Source: Winogradskyella sp. MH6
Lineage (GTDB): Bacteria; Bacteroidota; Bacteroidia; Flavobacteriales; Flavobacteriaceae
Direction of reading: 5' to 3'
Assembly (NCBI RefSeq): GCF_022810765.1
Contig: NZ_CP094494.1
Location: 3,410,001-3,474,000, forward strand
Length of the DNA: 64,000 nucleotides
Below the pieces are notes generated by a model, which saw only the letters and a list, made by a program, of their open reading frames with translations, was not told the origin of the DNA and made no database searches. Positions 18,330-25,829 of the stretch are shown here, piece after piece; position 1 is the stretch's first letter, and the number at the start of each line of letters is the position of its first letter. A program made the translations under genes and the position numbers.

Positions 18330-18403
18330 AAACTAGCAAACTTTCAGAAATAGACTAAAACCTATTTACCAACAGGCAATTACCCTTAGCCATTATTAGC
18401 AAT
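18330..18403 (-). other. attC-like site, one arm only
   Basis: ACTAGCAAACTTTCAGAAAT and the following bases repeat the 17.55-17.60 kb module. The right arm GCAATTACCCTTAGCC then ATTATTAGCAAT matches the conserved arm GCAATnACnCATAGCCATTGTT of intact sites, with GTT changed to ATT. The expected opposite arm is missing and is replaced by the ytxJ remnant. The next gene's stop codon lies inside the arm. Confidence 0.6.
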
Positions 18404-18919
18404 AGTACCTCTACAAACACTATCAGCAAGTTTAATCATCTTTGGCAATCTAAATTCGCCATTCATTGTTTGGACTTTTTCACAGGCATTTTCTAACTCA
18501 ATTCCAATAGCCGATACATAAAGAGGTTTTTTTGAGCTTTTTCTATAGACAGGCCGAATCAATTCAGTGTCCGTATTAAAACAAGATTTTGATACTCCTA
18601 TAACAGGAATATTTTGACCTATGGAGTCAAACAAATATTTTCCCAATCCTTTTCTGTCTTTTCCTAGCCATACATTTGCGTCAATATAAATTAAGTCAAT
18701 AGGCACTTCTATGTCTTCAATAGCCTTTAATAAGCAAGGGAGTTCCCTTTTATAAAATTGTCCAGAGATATATGGAGCTACAGAATCACACCTTACTTGC
18801 CCTACTTTAAAGGGTTCAGAACTTTGTTCATCCTCAAACAATACATAGCCAACAATAGCAAAGTCCTCATAGTAATGAACATCAAATGCGACCCGATAAT
18901 AAACCAATGTGTTCTCCAT
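18386..18919 (-). CDS. Endonuclease V-like protein, cassette gene
   Basis: 177 residues. The order of blocks fits endonuclease V (Nfi), which nicks DNA or RNA near deaminated bases such as inosine: VAFDVHYYEDFAIVGYVLFE (catalytic Asp), ISGQFYKRELPCLLKAI (Glu), IDLIYIDANVWLGKDRKGLG (Asp) and IPVIGVSKSCF, the counterpart of PTIGVAK. KPLYVSAIGIELENA and LPKMIKLADSVCR complete the core. The wedge and His positions (ANVWLGKDRKG in place of GQGxxHPR) differ from canonical Nfi, so activity is uncertain. The last residues IANNG are encoded by the attC arm. It overlaps the SMI1/KNR4 gene by 38 bp and probably shares its transcript. Confidence 0.72.
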   Translation of the reverse strand: MENTLVYYRVAFDVHYYEDFAIVGYVLFEDEQSSEPFKVGQVRCDSVAPYISGQFYKRELPCLLKAIEDIEVPIDLIYIDANVWLGKDRKGLGKYLFDSIGQNIPVIGVSKSCFNTDTELIRPVYRKSSKKPLYVSAIGIELENACEKVQTMNGEFRLPKMIKLADSVCRGTIANNG

Positions 18920-19403
18920 GTTCTAAAATTTTTATCAGATTCTCAGTCCATCTCAAATACCAATCGCAATAACTATCGTTTAGTTTGTGTAAACTATAGT
19001 CAACATAATGCCAAACTTCTCCTTTGTTATCACCATCAACAATAATTACAGACTCAATACCGCATCCATATTCGGCAATTACAACATACCCATCATATAA
19101 AGGTTTAAACTCTTCATAGTCCTCATCATCATCTTCTTCTTCAATTTCCCATTTCTCAAGGCTAAGTAATGTATGTGGATTAACACCATAAACAGGACCT
19201 GCCCCAAACCCTAGTTCAGAAATAAATTCTCTAAACTCACTTGGTAAATCTATTTCATTTTTCTTTTCAAAAAGAGTCAATTCAGATTCAGATATCTTAT
19301 CAAGTCTATAGTTCCAACGAGAAGAGCCAAACGCCTCAAAATTTGGGTCAAGACGTTTTATCTTTTCAAGGTTATCTTTTATGACTAAGTACTTTTCTTT
19401 CAT
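18882..19403 (-). CDS. SMI1/KNR4 (SUKH) family protein, cassette gene
   Basis: 173 residues. It has the SUKH-superfamily pattern: ESELTLFEKKNEIDLPSEFREFISELGFG, GVNPHTLLSLEKWE, YVVIAEYGCGIESVIIVDG and GEVWHYVDYS, then a helical end with CDWYLRWTENLIKIL. SUKH proteins are often immunity proteins that neutralise nuclease toxins, and also occur alone. Here it is the first gene of a two-gene cassette and overlaps the endonuclease V-like gene downstream. That makes an immunity-effector pairing conceivable but unproven. Confidence 0.82.
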   Translation of the reverse strand: MKEKYLVIKDNLEKIKRLDPNFEAFGSSRWNYRLDKISESELTLFEKKNEIDLPSEFREFISELGFGAGPVYGVNPHTLLSLEKWEIEEEDDDEDYEEFKPLYDGYVVIAEYGCGIESVIIVDGDNKGEVWHYVDYSLHKLNDSYCDWYLRWTENLIKILEHGEHIGLLSGRI

Positions 19404-19410
19404 AGCATTA

Positions 19411-19561
19411 TTGCTAACGTATTTGTATATGGCTTGTTACGAAATCACAAGCAGTGTTATTACACCGTAAACCGAAAGATAAAAAATTGCAATGACAAAA
19501 CCACGAAATGCAAACTGGTGAGGCCCTTAGGTGCAATAAGCGATATAACGTGTTGTACACG
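19411..19561 (-). other. attC-like site between SMI1 and DUF3500 cassettes
   Basis: The plus-strand left arm TTGCTAACGTATTTG is followed by TATATGGCTTGTTAC. The right arm is GCAATAAGCGATATAACG followed by TGTTGTACACG. The arms pair through AAC/GTT, a short unpaired spacer and TATATnGCTT, as in attC R and L boxes. The outer flanks differ (ATTGC versus TACACG), as expected for a site made from two cassettes. Confidence 0.7.
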
Positions 19562-19562
19562 A

Positions 19563-20609
19563 CTAATGTTTATGATTTATATGATGGGTTCTTAAAAGGT
19601 CTTCACCAAAATCATTATCCTTTTCCCTCCAAATAGAATGTATATGATTCCCTGTATTATCATATTCAATTATAAAGTTAGGACCGTTAATTATGTAGTA
19701 ATTTGGTTCTTGTTTTTTATAACTTCCTATCCAAGCAAAGTATATCTCATCTAATCCTTTTTCCTCTATTTCTCGCAAATATTTATTAGATTTTTCATCC
19801 TCAAGATTATTAATAAATTCCTTAATAAGTAGCATTAATAAAGCTTTCTGATCTGTAGTAAGTGCATTGGCCTTGATACCTTGATACTCAGAAATTCTTT
19901 GGCTATTTGATGGATTAGTTATTATATCTCTTGGAACGTCTTGACTCAATGTCGCAATCTTTTGTTGAGATTCATCAAGCGAGTTTATTAGCTTAATTCC
20001 ATAATCCTCTTCTTTACTTAAAACTCGCAGGCCGACATGCTTTGTTGAAGGCATTAACGCCGGATCAGCACCTAAAAACATGGGTGTAAAAGAAATCTCT
20101 TCTTTTATGATGGTAAGATTAATAGAAAGGTGGTGTCCTTCAAACTTTAAACTCCAAGGAGTTTGTAAACTGGGATTGCCCCAAATAGATATAAAATAAT
20201 TGTTATAGTCCCAATCTAGTGCTTTAATTCTAGAAATATTCTCTTCTTTAATTAATTTCTTTTCAATTGCTTCATCAACTCTGGCGTTTAACATATCGTC
20301 TAGTTGCATAATGCTAGTGGTTTTCAAATAGCCTTGTGAACTAAAAACAGTTGTTAAAACCTCATGAAATTTAATTTTTGATTCATCAGTTAAATCACCA
20401 TATTTTTTACCAGGTCGTTTTGCTAACCCTATTGGTAAATTGGTCCATTTAGTTCTTAAAGAGTCATTGAAATCCCGTAATACTTCACTCTTGGTTTCTT
20501 CGCTTAATGTCGATAGGAATTCGTTACTTATATTCACGATTTCTTTAGACGTTTGAGAAGAACCAATCAAAAAATAAAAGACGAAAAGGATACTAGACAG
20601 AATTTTCAT
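19563..20609 (-). CDS. DUF3500 family secreted protein, cassette gene
   Basis: 348 residues with a signal peptide (1-19, LIGSSQ). The pattern is that of DUF3500: FLSTLSEETKSEVLRDFNDSLRTKWTNLP, RPGKKYGDLTDESKIKFHEVLTTVFSSQGYLKTTSIMQLDD, WSLKFEGHHLSINLTII, TPMFLGADPALMP and the end HIHSIWREKDNDFGEDLLRTHH. The family is secreted and its function is not established; conserved His and Glu residues suggest an enzyme. It is bounded by GTTGTACACG on the left and TGTACAAC on the right, inverted copies that mark one cassette. Confidence 0.88.
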   Translation of the reverse strand: MKILSSILFVFYFLIGSSQTSKEIVNISNEFLSTLSEETKSEVLRDFNDSLRTKWTNLPIGLAKRPGKKYGDLTDESKIKFHEVLTTVFSSQGYLKTTSIMQLDDMLNARVDEAIEKKLIKEENISRIKALDWDYNNYFISIWGNPSLQTPWSLKFEGHHLSINLTIIKEEISFTPMFLGADPALMPSTKHVGLRVLSKEEDYGIKLINSLDESQQKIATLSQDVPRDIITNPSNSQRISEYQGIKANALTTDQKALLMLLIKEFINNLEDEKSNKYLREIEEKGLDEIYFAWIGSYKKQEPNYYIINGPNFIIEYDNTGNHIHSIWREKDNDFGEDLLRTHHINHKH

Positions 20610-20627
20610 AATGGGTTGGTTTTAATT

Positions 20628-20760
20628 ATGTACAACGGACTCTTACAGCCTTCATTTACAGATAAATATACAAAGTTTTAGGTTAAGAACTGCTGTTAGT
20701 AACCTTTAGGTTCAACGCAGTTAAATCGAACTTGTGAGATTCATGAGCACTTGAGCATTT
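20628..20760 (-). other. attC-like half site
   Basis: ATGTACAACGGACTC is the cassette-start core. The interior (GGTTAAGAACTGCTGTTAG then CCTTTAGGTTC) matches the site right of the IS element at 25.65-25.68 kb. The opposite arm, expected just before the DUF6090 stop, is not recognisable. Confidence 0.5.
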
Positions 20761-20816
20761 ATAATTATACAAATAGATACAGTTATACCTCGTTCGCTGT
20801 AGTTATTCTCAGAATT

Positions 20817-21602
20817 TCAATTCTCAAATTTCTTCAACTCTAGTCTTATGTCATCTAAAATTTCAGAAATGCGCATGTTTATTCTTTCACTATACTGAAA
20901 GTTTAATTCTGCGTCTACACCTATCAGCGTGCTAACGTGGTATTTGGAGTTGGAATCATTTTTAAAGCCTTCAATGTCTGTTTTAAAATGCTCTAAATCT
21001 TTATTTGAAATTATTCTATTTTCTCTATTATAATTTTTCCACAAGTGCGCCATTATTTCTGCATCAAAGTACTTGTATAGATGAGCATTATACTTCTCTT
21101 TATGCTTATGAGCTTCCGTAAATAAAAATGAATTGGCAGCCCTAATACTACTCTTGTAATTTGAAATTTTTGTTTTTAAATTTTCACTTTTAATAAGACT
21201 CAAATTTCCTGAAGAAATAATTTCATCATACGTTGGTGTGCTACTATTAAAGAGCAAGGCTTTACTGTTATAGAACAAGAGGCTTACTAAAGAATCAGCT
21301 CTGAGGTTGTTCTTTCCTTCTAAAAATAGTCTTATTCTCTTCCCATCCTGCATTTTTAAGTTAGTCAACCAAGCCTGTGTTTCAATATGGCTACTATCCT
21401 TTTCAAATTCCTTTTGCAATTGTTGTAATAGATAATATTCTTTCTTGGAGTTCTTTTTTCGTTCATTCCAAGTGTTGATTTGAAGGGCAATCAAAATGCC
21501 TATAACTACAAGTATAATTTCTCCTATTGCGTAAATTAGATACTTACTGAATTTATTTTCAGACAGAAGCTTTAGTCTAAATTTTCTAAAGAATTTTATC
21601 AT
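20817..21602 (-). CDS. DUF6090 family membrane-anchored protein
   Basis: 261 residues. The N-terminus MIKFFRKFRLKLLSENKFSK is followed by one membrane helix (about 22-45, YAIGEIILVVIGILIALQIN) and TWNERKK. This is the hallmark of DUF6090, a family frequent in marine Bacteroidota. The remaining 210 residues are helical and extracytoplasmic (LQQLQKEFEKDSSHIETQ, YDEIISSGNLSLIKSENLK). Function unknown. It lies within the array, but neither side has a complete attC arm, so its own recombination site has probably decayed. Confidence 0.85.
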   Translation of the reverse strand: MIKFFRKFRLKLLSENKFSKYLIYAIGEIILVVIGILIALQINTWNERKKNSKKEYYLLQQLQKEFEKDSSHIETQAWLTNLKMQDGKRIRLFLEGKNNLRADSLVSLLFYNSKALLFNSSTPTYDEIISSGNLSLIKSENLKTKISNYKSSIRAANSFLFTEAHKHKEKYNAHLYKYFDAEIMAHLWKNYNRENRIISNKDLEHFKTDIEGFKNDSNSKYHVSTLIGVDAELNFQYSERINMRISEILDDIRLELKKFEN

Positions 21603-21679
21603 TAGAGGTTAGTTTCTCTAAAGATATGATTTTTAATCTATTGAAATTCTGGAAATGGTGAAGCAATTCCGATTAGGAC

Positions 21680-21766
21680 ACGAGTACAAAGTGTGAACTG
21701 TACACTAGCAAATTTTCAGAAGTAAGCGATAACAAGCAATAACTCATAGCCATTGTTAGTCACCGT
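21680..21766 (-). other. attC-like site, right arm intact
   Basis: It holds the CTAGCAAATTTTCAGAA module, then the arm AACAAGCAATAACTCATAGC and CATTGTTAGTCACC. The arm fits the consensus GCAATnACnCATAGCCATTGTT. The left arm near 21.6 kb cannot be recognised. Confidence 0.6.
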
Positions 21767-22862
21767 ATTTTTTACTTATTTCAAATGGTTTTTTATCTGA
21801 AGTAGCCATTTTATAGTGTTCCAAAGCCTCTTCCATAGTAAGATCTGTTGGCAAATTTTCAACGAATGTCATAACTGATGTAAATATGAACGGTATGTTA
21901 CTTCTTGAAAGAAAATCAGATTTTAGTTCAATGTCGTATAATTGATCAGCATTCCATTTTTTTCTTATTTCATTAGCACGCTCATATTCTTGCTTATTCA
22001 AATTTACAAGCCATATTTGGTTATTTAGAGAATCTGGCAACAAGTGATGTTTATATTGCCAGGTAGAGTAAACCTCAAAATCTCTTTTATCATTATCATT
22101 TTGGAAATGCAGATAAGAGATGGCTTGTTCAGGATCAAATCGTCCCTCATTAACTGTCTTACAAAGAATGGGTTCAAGATCAATTATGTTTTTATTGCCG
22201 CTTCTTCTTTGGGATGTATGAACTAAAACTACATCATGATCTTGCCCTCTTAAGGATGTTCTAAAACCGAGCTCTATCTGAGAAGGGAAGCCAAGAGAAT
22301 CAGTTATTGAAAGTATCCTGTTCATATTTAGTATTCGATTAGCTTGAATAGTGTCATCATGAGTATCGTACATTGGTCTGAACAATTGATCTCTTTCCCA
22401 AATGGATTTGAATTCATTTCTTAATCTTGGGTCATATGCAGTCGTTCTTTTCTCTACGAAAGAATTCCAAAGGGTTTCATCTATATAGGTGTTGACAAAA
22501 ATTGACTTTAGCAAACTTAAATCATCAGAATTATTTATAAGTAGTTGAAGATTTAAATTTCTTTCATCTAAATTATTAGAGAGTTGATTTGAAAGTGCGG
22601 CATTATATACATCAGCACCAAAAGGTTTTTTGATTTCTTTAAATGCCAATGAATAATTTTTGGATGCGCTATCAAAATCACCATCACAAATTGCAATTTC
22701 AGCTTTATTAGTTAGTCTGTGATATTTAGTAATTGCTTCATTATTATAGTTGCATTTCGTTAATTCAGTGATGGCAGAATTTTCAGACGTAATAGTCGTC
22801 TCATTACGGTTTTTGCAACTTACTTGAATCGTCAGAATAATTATAATAATTGCAATTCTCAT
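21756..22862 (-). CDS. Lipoprotein of unknown function, cassette gene
   Basis: 368 residues; lipobox LTIQVSC (Cys about 16). Residues 40-75 have one TPR-like helical pair (AEIACDGDFDSASKNYSLAF). The rest is mixed (WNSFVEKRTTAYDPRLRNEFKSIWERDQ, LGFRTSLRGQDHDVVLVHTSQR, EQAISYLHFQNDND). A conserved-looking HxxDVVLVH stretch is present, but I do not recognise a family. The stop codon lies right at the cassette end (GTTAGTCACC), and the start is 15-25 bp from the other end (GGTGCCTAAC), so the gene fills its cassette. Confidence 0.6.
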   Translation of the reverse strand: MRIAIIIIILTIQVSCKNRNETTITSENSAITELTKCNYNNEAITKYHRLTNKAEIAICDGDFDSASKNYSLAFKEIKKPFGADVYNAALSNQLSNNLDERNLNLQLLINNSDDLSLLKSIFVNTYIDETLWNSFVEKRTTAYDPRLRNEFKSIWERDQLFRPMYDTHDDTIQANRILNMNRILSITDSLGFPSQIELGFRTSLRGQDHDVVLVHTSQRRSGNKNIIDLEPILCKTVNEGRFDPEQAISYLHFQNDNDKRDFEVYSTWQYKHHLLPDSLNNQIWLVNLNKQEYERANEIRKKWNADQLYDIELKSDFLSRSNIPFIFTSVMTFVENLPTDLTMEEALEHYKMATSDKKPFEISKKYGD

Positions 22863-22874
22863 TTTAAAATTTAT

Positions 22875-23014
22875 GGTGCCTAACGGTTTTGGCTATGGTT
22901 TTGTTGCGTGAAAATCCGTAAGGATTTTCCGCCGTAAACCGAAGATAGCAAAATTGCGAGGACTTTCCGAGAGGAAAGTCAGAAGCAATGAACTATAGCC
23001 GGTGTTGTGTGGCG
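22875..23014 (-). other. Intact attC-like site
   Basis: The left arm is TAACGGTTTTGGCTATGG then TTTTGTTGC, and the right arm is GCAATGAACTATAGCCGGTG then TTGT. The pairing is AAC/GTT, an unpaired spacer, GGCTAT/ATAGCC and TTGC/GCAA. Two perfect inner hairpins are present: GAAAATCC/GGATTTTC (22910-22929) and GACTTTCC/GGAAAGTC (22961-22980). On the minus strand the end by the lipoprotein start reads GTTAGGC, the classic integron R' box. Confidence 0.8.
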
Positions 23015-23017
23015 TTT

Positions 23018-23479
23018 TTATATTGACATTGTTGTAAATACACTTCCTGCTACTAGTATAAAAGAAAACATCCTATCAGCCATTAGTCCACCACTTTTCT
23101 CTAATTTTGGTTCTCTCTTATAGATTAAAATATAGAAATATCTCAATACTTTGTAAATAATAAGATAGCACAAACTTGCTTTTGTAGACCTAATCCAAAT
23201 GTCTGCACCTTTTTCCTCTAGTAGGTAATATCCAATGATAGCTAAAACAAGAGATAATGTAAATAGCATTAAATAGACTTTACTTTCTTTCAATAAATCA
23301 AACTCGAACATTATCCATATTACTAAACCGAATGAGGATACTTTTACAGCTGTCAAAAAATGGTCTGTATTATAAGTGAGAAACCAAGAAATTGATGTTG
23401 TTAAAATAAAGAATATTGAAATCACTAAAAATCTAGATTTAAATTTTTGAATTTTTAAATCACTTTTTATTTTCGACAT
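23018..23479 (-). CDS. Small integral membrane protein, cassette gene
   Basis: 153 residues with four or five hydrophobic segments (FLVISIFFILTTSISWFL, VKVSSFGLVIWIMFEF, YLMLFTLSLVLAIIGYYLL, ASLCYLIIYKVLRYFYILIY, FSFILVAGSVFTTMSI). The start is basic (MSKIKSDLKIQKFKSR), with a charged loop KREPKLEKSGG before the last segment. I do not recognise a family. The termini GTTGTGTGGC on the left and GACACACAAC on the right are inverted copies, so this single gene is one cassette. Confidence 0.6.
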   Translation of the reverse strand: MSKIKSDLKIQKFKSRFLVISIFFILTTSISWFLTYNTDHFLTAVKVSSFGLVIWIMFEFDLLKESKVYLMLFTLSLVLAIIGYYLLEEKGADIWIRSTKASLCYLIIYKVLRYFYILIYKREPKLEKSGGLMADRMFSFILVAGSVFTTMSI

Positions 23480-23507
23480 ATTGGATTAATTTTTCATCTT
23501 ACTTAAA

Positions 23508-23706
23508 TGACACACAACGCCTCGGCTATGAGTAGTTGCGTGGTTTAGCACTTAACTTTGCAAGTACACACCAAACTGACACGAGCGCAGCGAACTGGCG
23601 CAAGCAAAATTCGCGAGACACGAGCACGCAGAGCGAACTGTGCGCTAGCAAATTTTCAGAAACTATCAAGAACAAGCAATGACGCATAGCCATTGTTAGC
23701 CACTGT
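23508..23706 (-). other. Intact attC-like site
   Basis: The left arm is ACAACGCCTCGGCTATGAG then TAGTTGC. The right arm is GCAATGACGCATAGCC then ATTGTTAGCCAC. The pairing is AAC/GTT, an unpaired spacer, GGCTATG/CATAGCC, then TTGC/GCAA. The interior shares ACACGAGCGCAGCGAACTGG with the site at 26.4 kb and CTAGCAAATTTTCAGAA with three others. Confidence 0.85.
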
Positions 23707-23710
23707 GTTT

Positions 23711-24352
23711 TTATTCGGTTGTAAATTCGTTTTTATTATCTCTAATGTACTTTATTCTTAATTGTCCAATTTTCTCGGAATCATAAAGGTTATAAAATTC
23801 AGTATCCAAATCATTCAGTGGATTGTCTTTATAGGATTCGCTAAAACTTTCCATTGTTCCATCGTCAAATTCCTCAAGTCGTTCCTTATTTTCCGAGTAA
23901 ATTTTATTCGCTCGTTTAGTTAATTCTGAGAACTTTTTGGCTCCGATTGTCATAAATCCGATTTCTGCCATTTCCGCAAATTGTCCGCTTGAATTGAAAT
24001 AGAATTGATTAAATCCACCATTGTTAACTTCGGCTTCCAACCACCAAGTAGAAAAAACTGCCTGTTGTCCATTGGTCAATTTAGATATTTTGTCCAAAGT
24101 GTATTGTTCACCGTCTTGGAATTTGGTGTCAATATTGTCCATAATCGCCTGTTCCAATTTGTCATCAGAAATTGAGTCCAAAATTTCAGAAGTCAAGGTT
24201 TTATAAATTGTCCGATTATTAAATTCGTCAATACTATTTTCAATAAGCAAGTCCATTTCGGATTTTTCTTTTTTCGGTTCGTTTTTTTCTTTGCAACCGA
24301 AGAAGTTTAGAATAGATGTCAGAATCATTATGGTTATAATCTTTTTGCTCAT
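23711..24352 (-). CDS. DUF4375 (DMP19-like) lipoprotein, cassette gene
   Basis: 213 residues; lipobox ILNFFGC (Cys about 20) followed by a Lys/Glu-rich linker. The DUF4375 core is clear: LTNGQQAVFSTWWLEAEVNN then GGFNQFYFNSSGQFAEMAEIG, followed by FSELTKRANKIYSENKERLEEF and SFSESYKDNPLNDLDTEFY. In soluble relatives this domain (DMP19 type) occurs in immunity-type neighbourhoods and one member mimics DNA; here it is exported. Its start lies 15-25 bp from the cassette end GTGGGTAAC, next to which the IS element inserted. Confidence 0.85.
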   Translation of the reverse strand: MSKKIITIMILTSILNFFGCKEKNEPKKEKSEMDLLIENSIDEFNNRTIYKTLTSEILDSISDDKLEQAIMDNIDTKFQDGEQYTLDKISKLTNGQQAVFSTWWLEAEVNNGGFNQFYFNSSGQFAEMAEIGFMTIGAKKFSELTKRANKIYSENKERLEEFDDGTMESFSESYKDNPLNDLDTEFYNLYDSEKIGQLRIKYIRDNKNEFTTE

Positions 24353-24365
24353 TGATTGGCTTACA

Positions 24366-24379
24366 TTGTGGGTAACGGT
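24366..24379 (-). other. Left piece of the attC-like site split by the IS element
   Basis: GTGGGTAACGGT is the cassette-start core. The last two bases, GT (24378-24379), are repeated at 25600-25601 on the far side of the IS element. Removing the IS would give GTGGGTAACGGTATAACCG, a continuous arm like those of the other sites. Confidence 0.65.
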
Positions 24380-24407
24380 CTCCTTTACTTTGATATCATT
24401 AAATTTA

Positions 24408-24552
24408 ACAAGAGAAGAGAGGAGAACTCGAACGGTCTTTAGATAATATCCATTACACGTAATAGTCCTCTCTGTCTCTTGTAGGATGTTTTGAAGAACT
24501 AATTGGAATACCTAGCCCTATAGGCTCATTAAAGGAAATAGTTACAAAACAT
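24408..24552 (+). ncRNA. Putative IS110 bridge RNA
   Basis: Two stem-loops lie upstream of the transposase. Loop 1 has arms 24408-24423 and 24466-24482 (ACAAGAGA..GAGAGGA with TCCTCTC..TCTCTTGT). Its loop holds AACGGT (24431-24436), identical to the left target flank 24374-24379. Loop 2 has arms ATGTTTTG (24486-24493) + AACTA and TAGTT + CAAAACAT (24545-24552). Its loop holds TTGGAATAC (24503-24511), identical to the element's right end, and TAAAGGA (24530-24536), complementary to the left end TCCTTTA. This matches the target-binding and donor-binding loops known for IS110 bridge RNAs. A right-target guide (about 24452-24458) pairs only partly. Confidence 0.65.
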
Positions 24553-24577
24553 CATTAATGATAATTTTTTTAAATAT

Positions 24578-25570
24578 ATGAAAAATGTTAGAGATGTAAT
24601 CGGGATAGATGTATCCAAGAAAACCATAGATGCTACAGCATACCAAAGCGAGCATCATGCTGTATTTACCAATGATAGAGCAGGTTATTCAAAACTCCTT
24701 AAATGGGCAAATCACCAAGTTGGCAGTGATTCTTATTTTTTATGTTTCGAAAATACGGGCAATTACTCACTAAAGCTATCTGTTTTTTTATCAGAAAGTG
24801 GAGTTTGTTATGTAGAAGAAAGTCCTATGCGCATAAAGCGCAGTACAGGTCTTACAAGAGAGAAGACAGACAAGCTAGACTCTTATATGATAGCCAGGTT
24901 CGGATGGATGTATAGAGAAGAGCTTCAGCCAAGTCATATGAAACCACAGATCTTTCAAGAACTGGGAAGAATACTCTCATTAAGAGACCAATTGGTTAAA
25001 GATCGAAGTGGGTTAAAATCTACATTAAAAGAAAACAAGCACTTGCTGTCAAGCCCATCCACAGATGTTTGCTGCAAGATTTTAGAACGATCTATAAAAC
25101 ATATAGACAAACAAATAGAAGCCTTAGAAAGCCAGATGAAAACATTGGTAAAGACCGATGATACCTTAAGGCAAAACTATGAGTTGCTGCGTTCGGTAAA
25201 AGGCGTAGGTCTTATACTTAGCTGCCAATTGCTCTACCACACCTCTAACTTTATTAAATTCAGTACATGGAGAACCTTTTCAAGTTATTGTGGTATAGCA
25301 CCGTTCGAGTACAGTTCAGGAAGCTCAATAAGACGGCGAAAACAGAGCCATTATATAGGTGATAGAAAAATGAAGACCCTATTGAGCATGGCAGCCGTAT
25401 CAGCTATTCAATCAGACCAAGAACTTAAGAAATACTACCATAGAAAACTCGAAGAAGGTAAACACAAAATGATAGCCTTAAACAATGTTAGAAACAAAAT
25501 ATTGGCAAGAAGTTTTGCAGTAATAAAAAGAGGTACGCCCTTTGTAAATATAGCAGCTGTAAATTATTAA
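24578..25570 (+). CDS. IS110-family transposase (DEDD recombinase)
   Basis: 330 residues. The N-terminal RuvC-like DEDD domain has Asp in VIGIDVSKKTIDA, Glu in CFENTGNYS and two Asp in REKTDKLDSYMIARFG. A coiled-coil region (about 145-195) follows. The C-terminal Tnp domain (about 200-290) has LLRSVKGVGLILSCQLL and SYCGIAPFEYSSGSSIRRRK with the candidate catalytic Ser, then MKTLLSMAAVSAIQ. All key residues are present and the ORF is intact, so the element may be active. Its long 5' noncoding region and short 3' end match the IS110 group and not the IS1111 group. Confidence 0.95.
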   Translation: MKNVRDVIGIDVSKKTIDATAYQSEHHAVFTNDRAGYSKLLKWANHQVGSDSYFLCFENTGNYSLKLSVFLSESGVCYVEESPMRIKRSTGLTREKTDKLDSYMIARFGWMYREELQPSHMKPQIFQELGRILSLRDQLVKDRSGLKSTLKENKHLLSSPSTDVCCKILERSIKHIDKQIEALESQMKTLVKTDDTLRQNYELLRSVKGVGLILSCQLLYHTSNFIKFSTWRTFSSYCGIAPFEYSSGSSIRRRKQSHYIGDRKMKTLLSMAAVSAIQSDQELKKYYHRKLEEGKHKMIALNNVRNKILARSFAVIKRGTPFVNIAAVNY

Positions 25571-25599
25571 AAAAACACTTGTTTTTTACCTTGGAATAC

Positions 25600-25826
25600 G
25601 TATAACCGTCAGTTACGGATTTAAAGTTAAGAATTTTCGGTTAAGCACTTGCGTTAGACAAACCTTTAGGTTCGGCGTAGCCAACTCCGAGTGGATTCGA
25701 AAGCCTGTCCTGAGCCCTGTCGAAGGGTAGTCGAATCCGCCACCAAAGGCAGAGTTCAACACCAAGCACAATGAACTCAAGCCTTACTTGACCTCATTGA
25801 TGCTTAATTGTTGGCTGTAGTGTTTT
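25600..25826 (-). other. Right piece of the IS-split attC-like site
   Basis: It starts GTATAACCGTCAGTTACGG and contains the module GGTTAAG..GCGTTAG..ACCTTTAGGTTC shared with 20.68-20.71 kb. A GGATTCGA/TCGAATCC inverted repeat (25694-25701 with 25732-25739) surrounds a CCTGAGCCCTGTCGAAGG dispersed repeat. It ends TTAATTGTTGGCTGTAG next to the DinB stop. The arm pairing is weaker than in the other sites. Confidence 0.55.
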
Positions 25827-25829
25827 TTT

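Larger units (their letters stand above)
24380..25599 (+). mobile_element. IS110-family insertion sequence in an attC-like site
   Basis: About 1220 bp: a noncoding left end of about 200 bp, one transposase gene and a short right end. The boundaries are inferred from a GT dinucleotide on both sides and from the bridge-RNA guide matches: the right end TTGGAATAC and the left end start TCCTTTA both recur in the noncoding RNA region. As expected for IS110, there are no terminal inverted repeats. It points opposite to the cassette genes and interrupts the site between DUF4375 and DinB. Confidence 0.75.

Noticed and set aside
24353..24379. Terminal inverted repeats of a DDE-type IS
   Set aside because: The transposase is an IS110 DEDD recombinase; the ends carry no inverted repeats and no target duplication beyond the two-base GT core.
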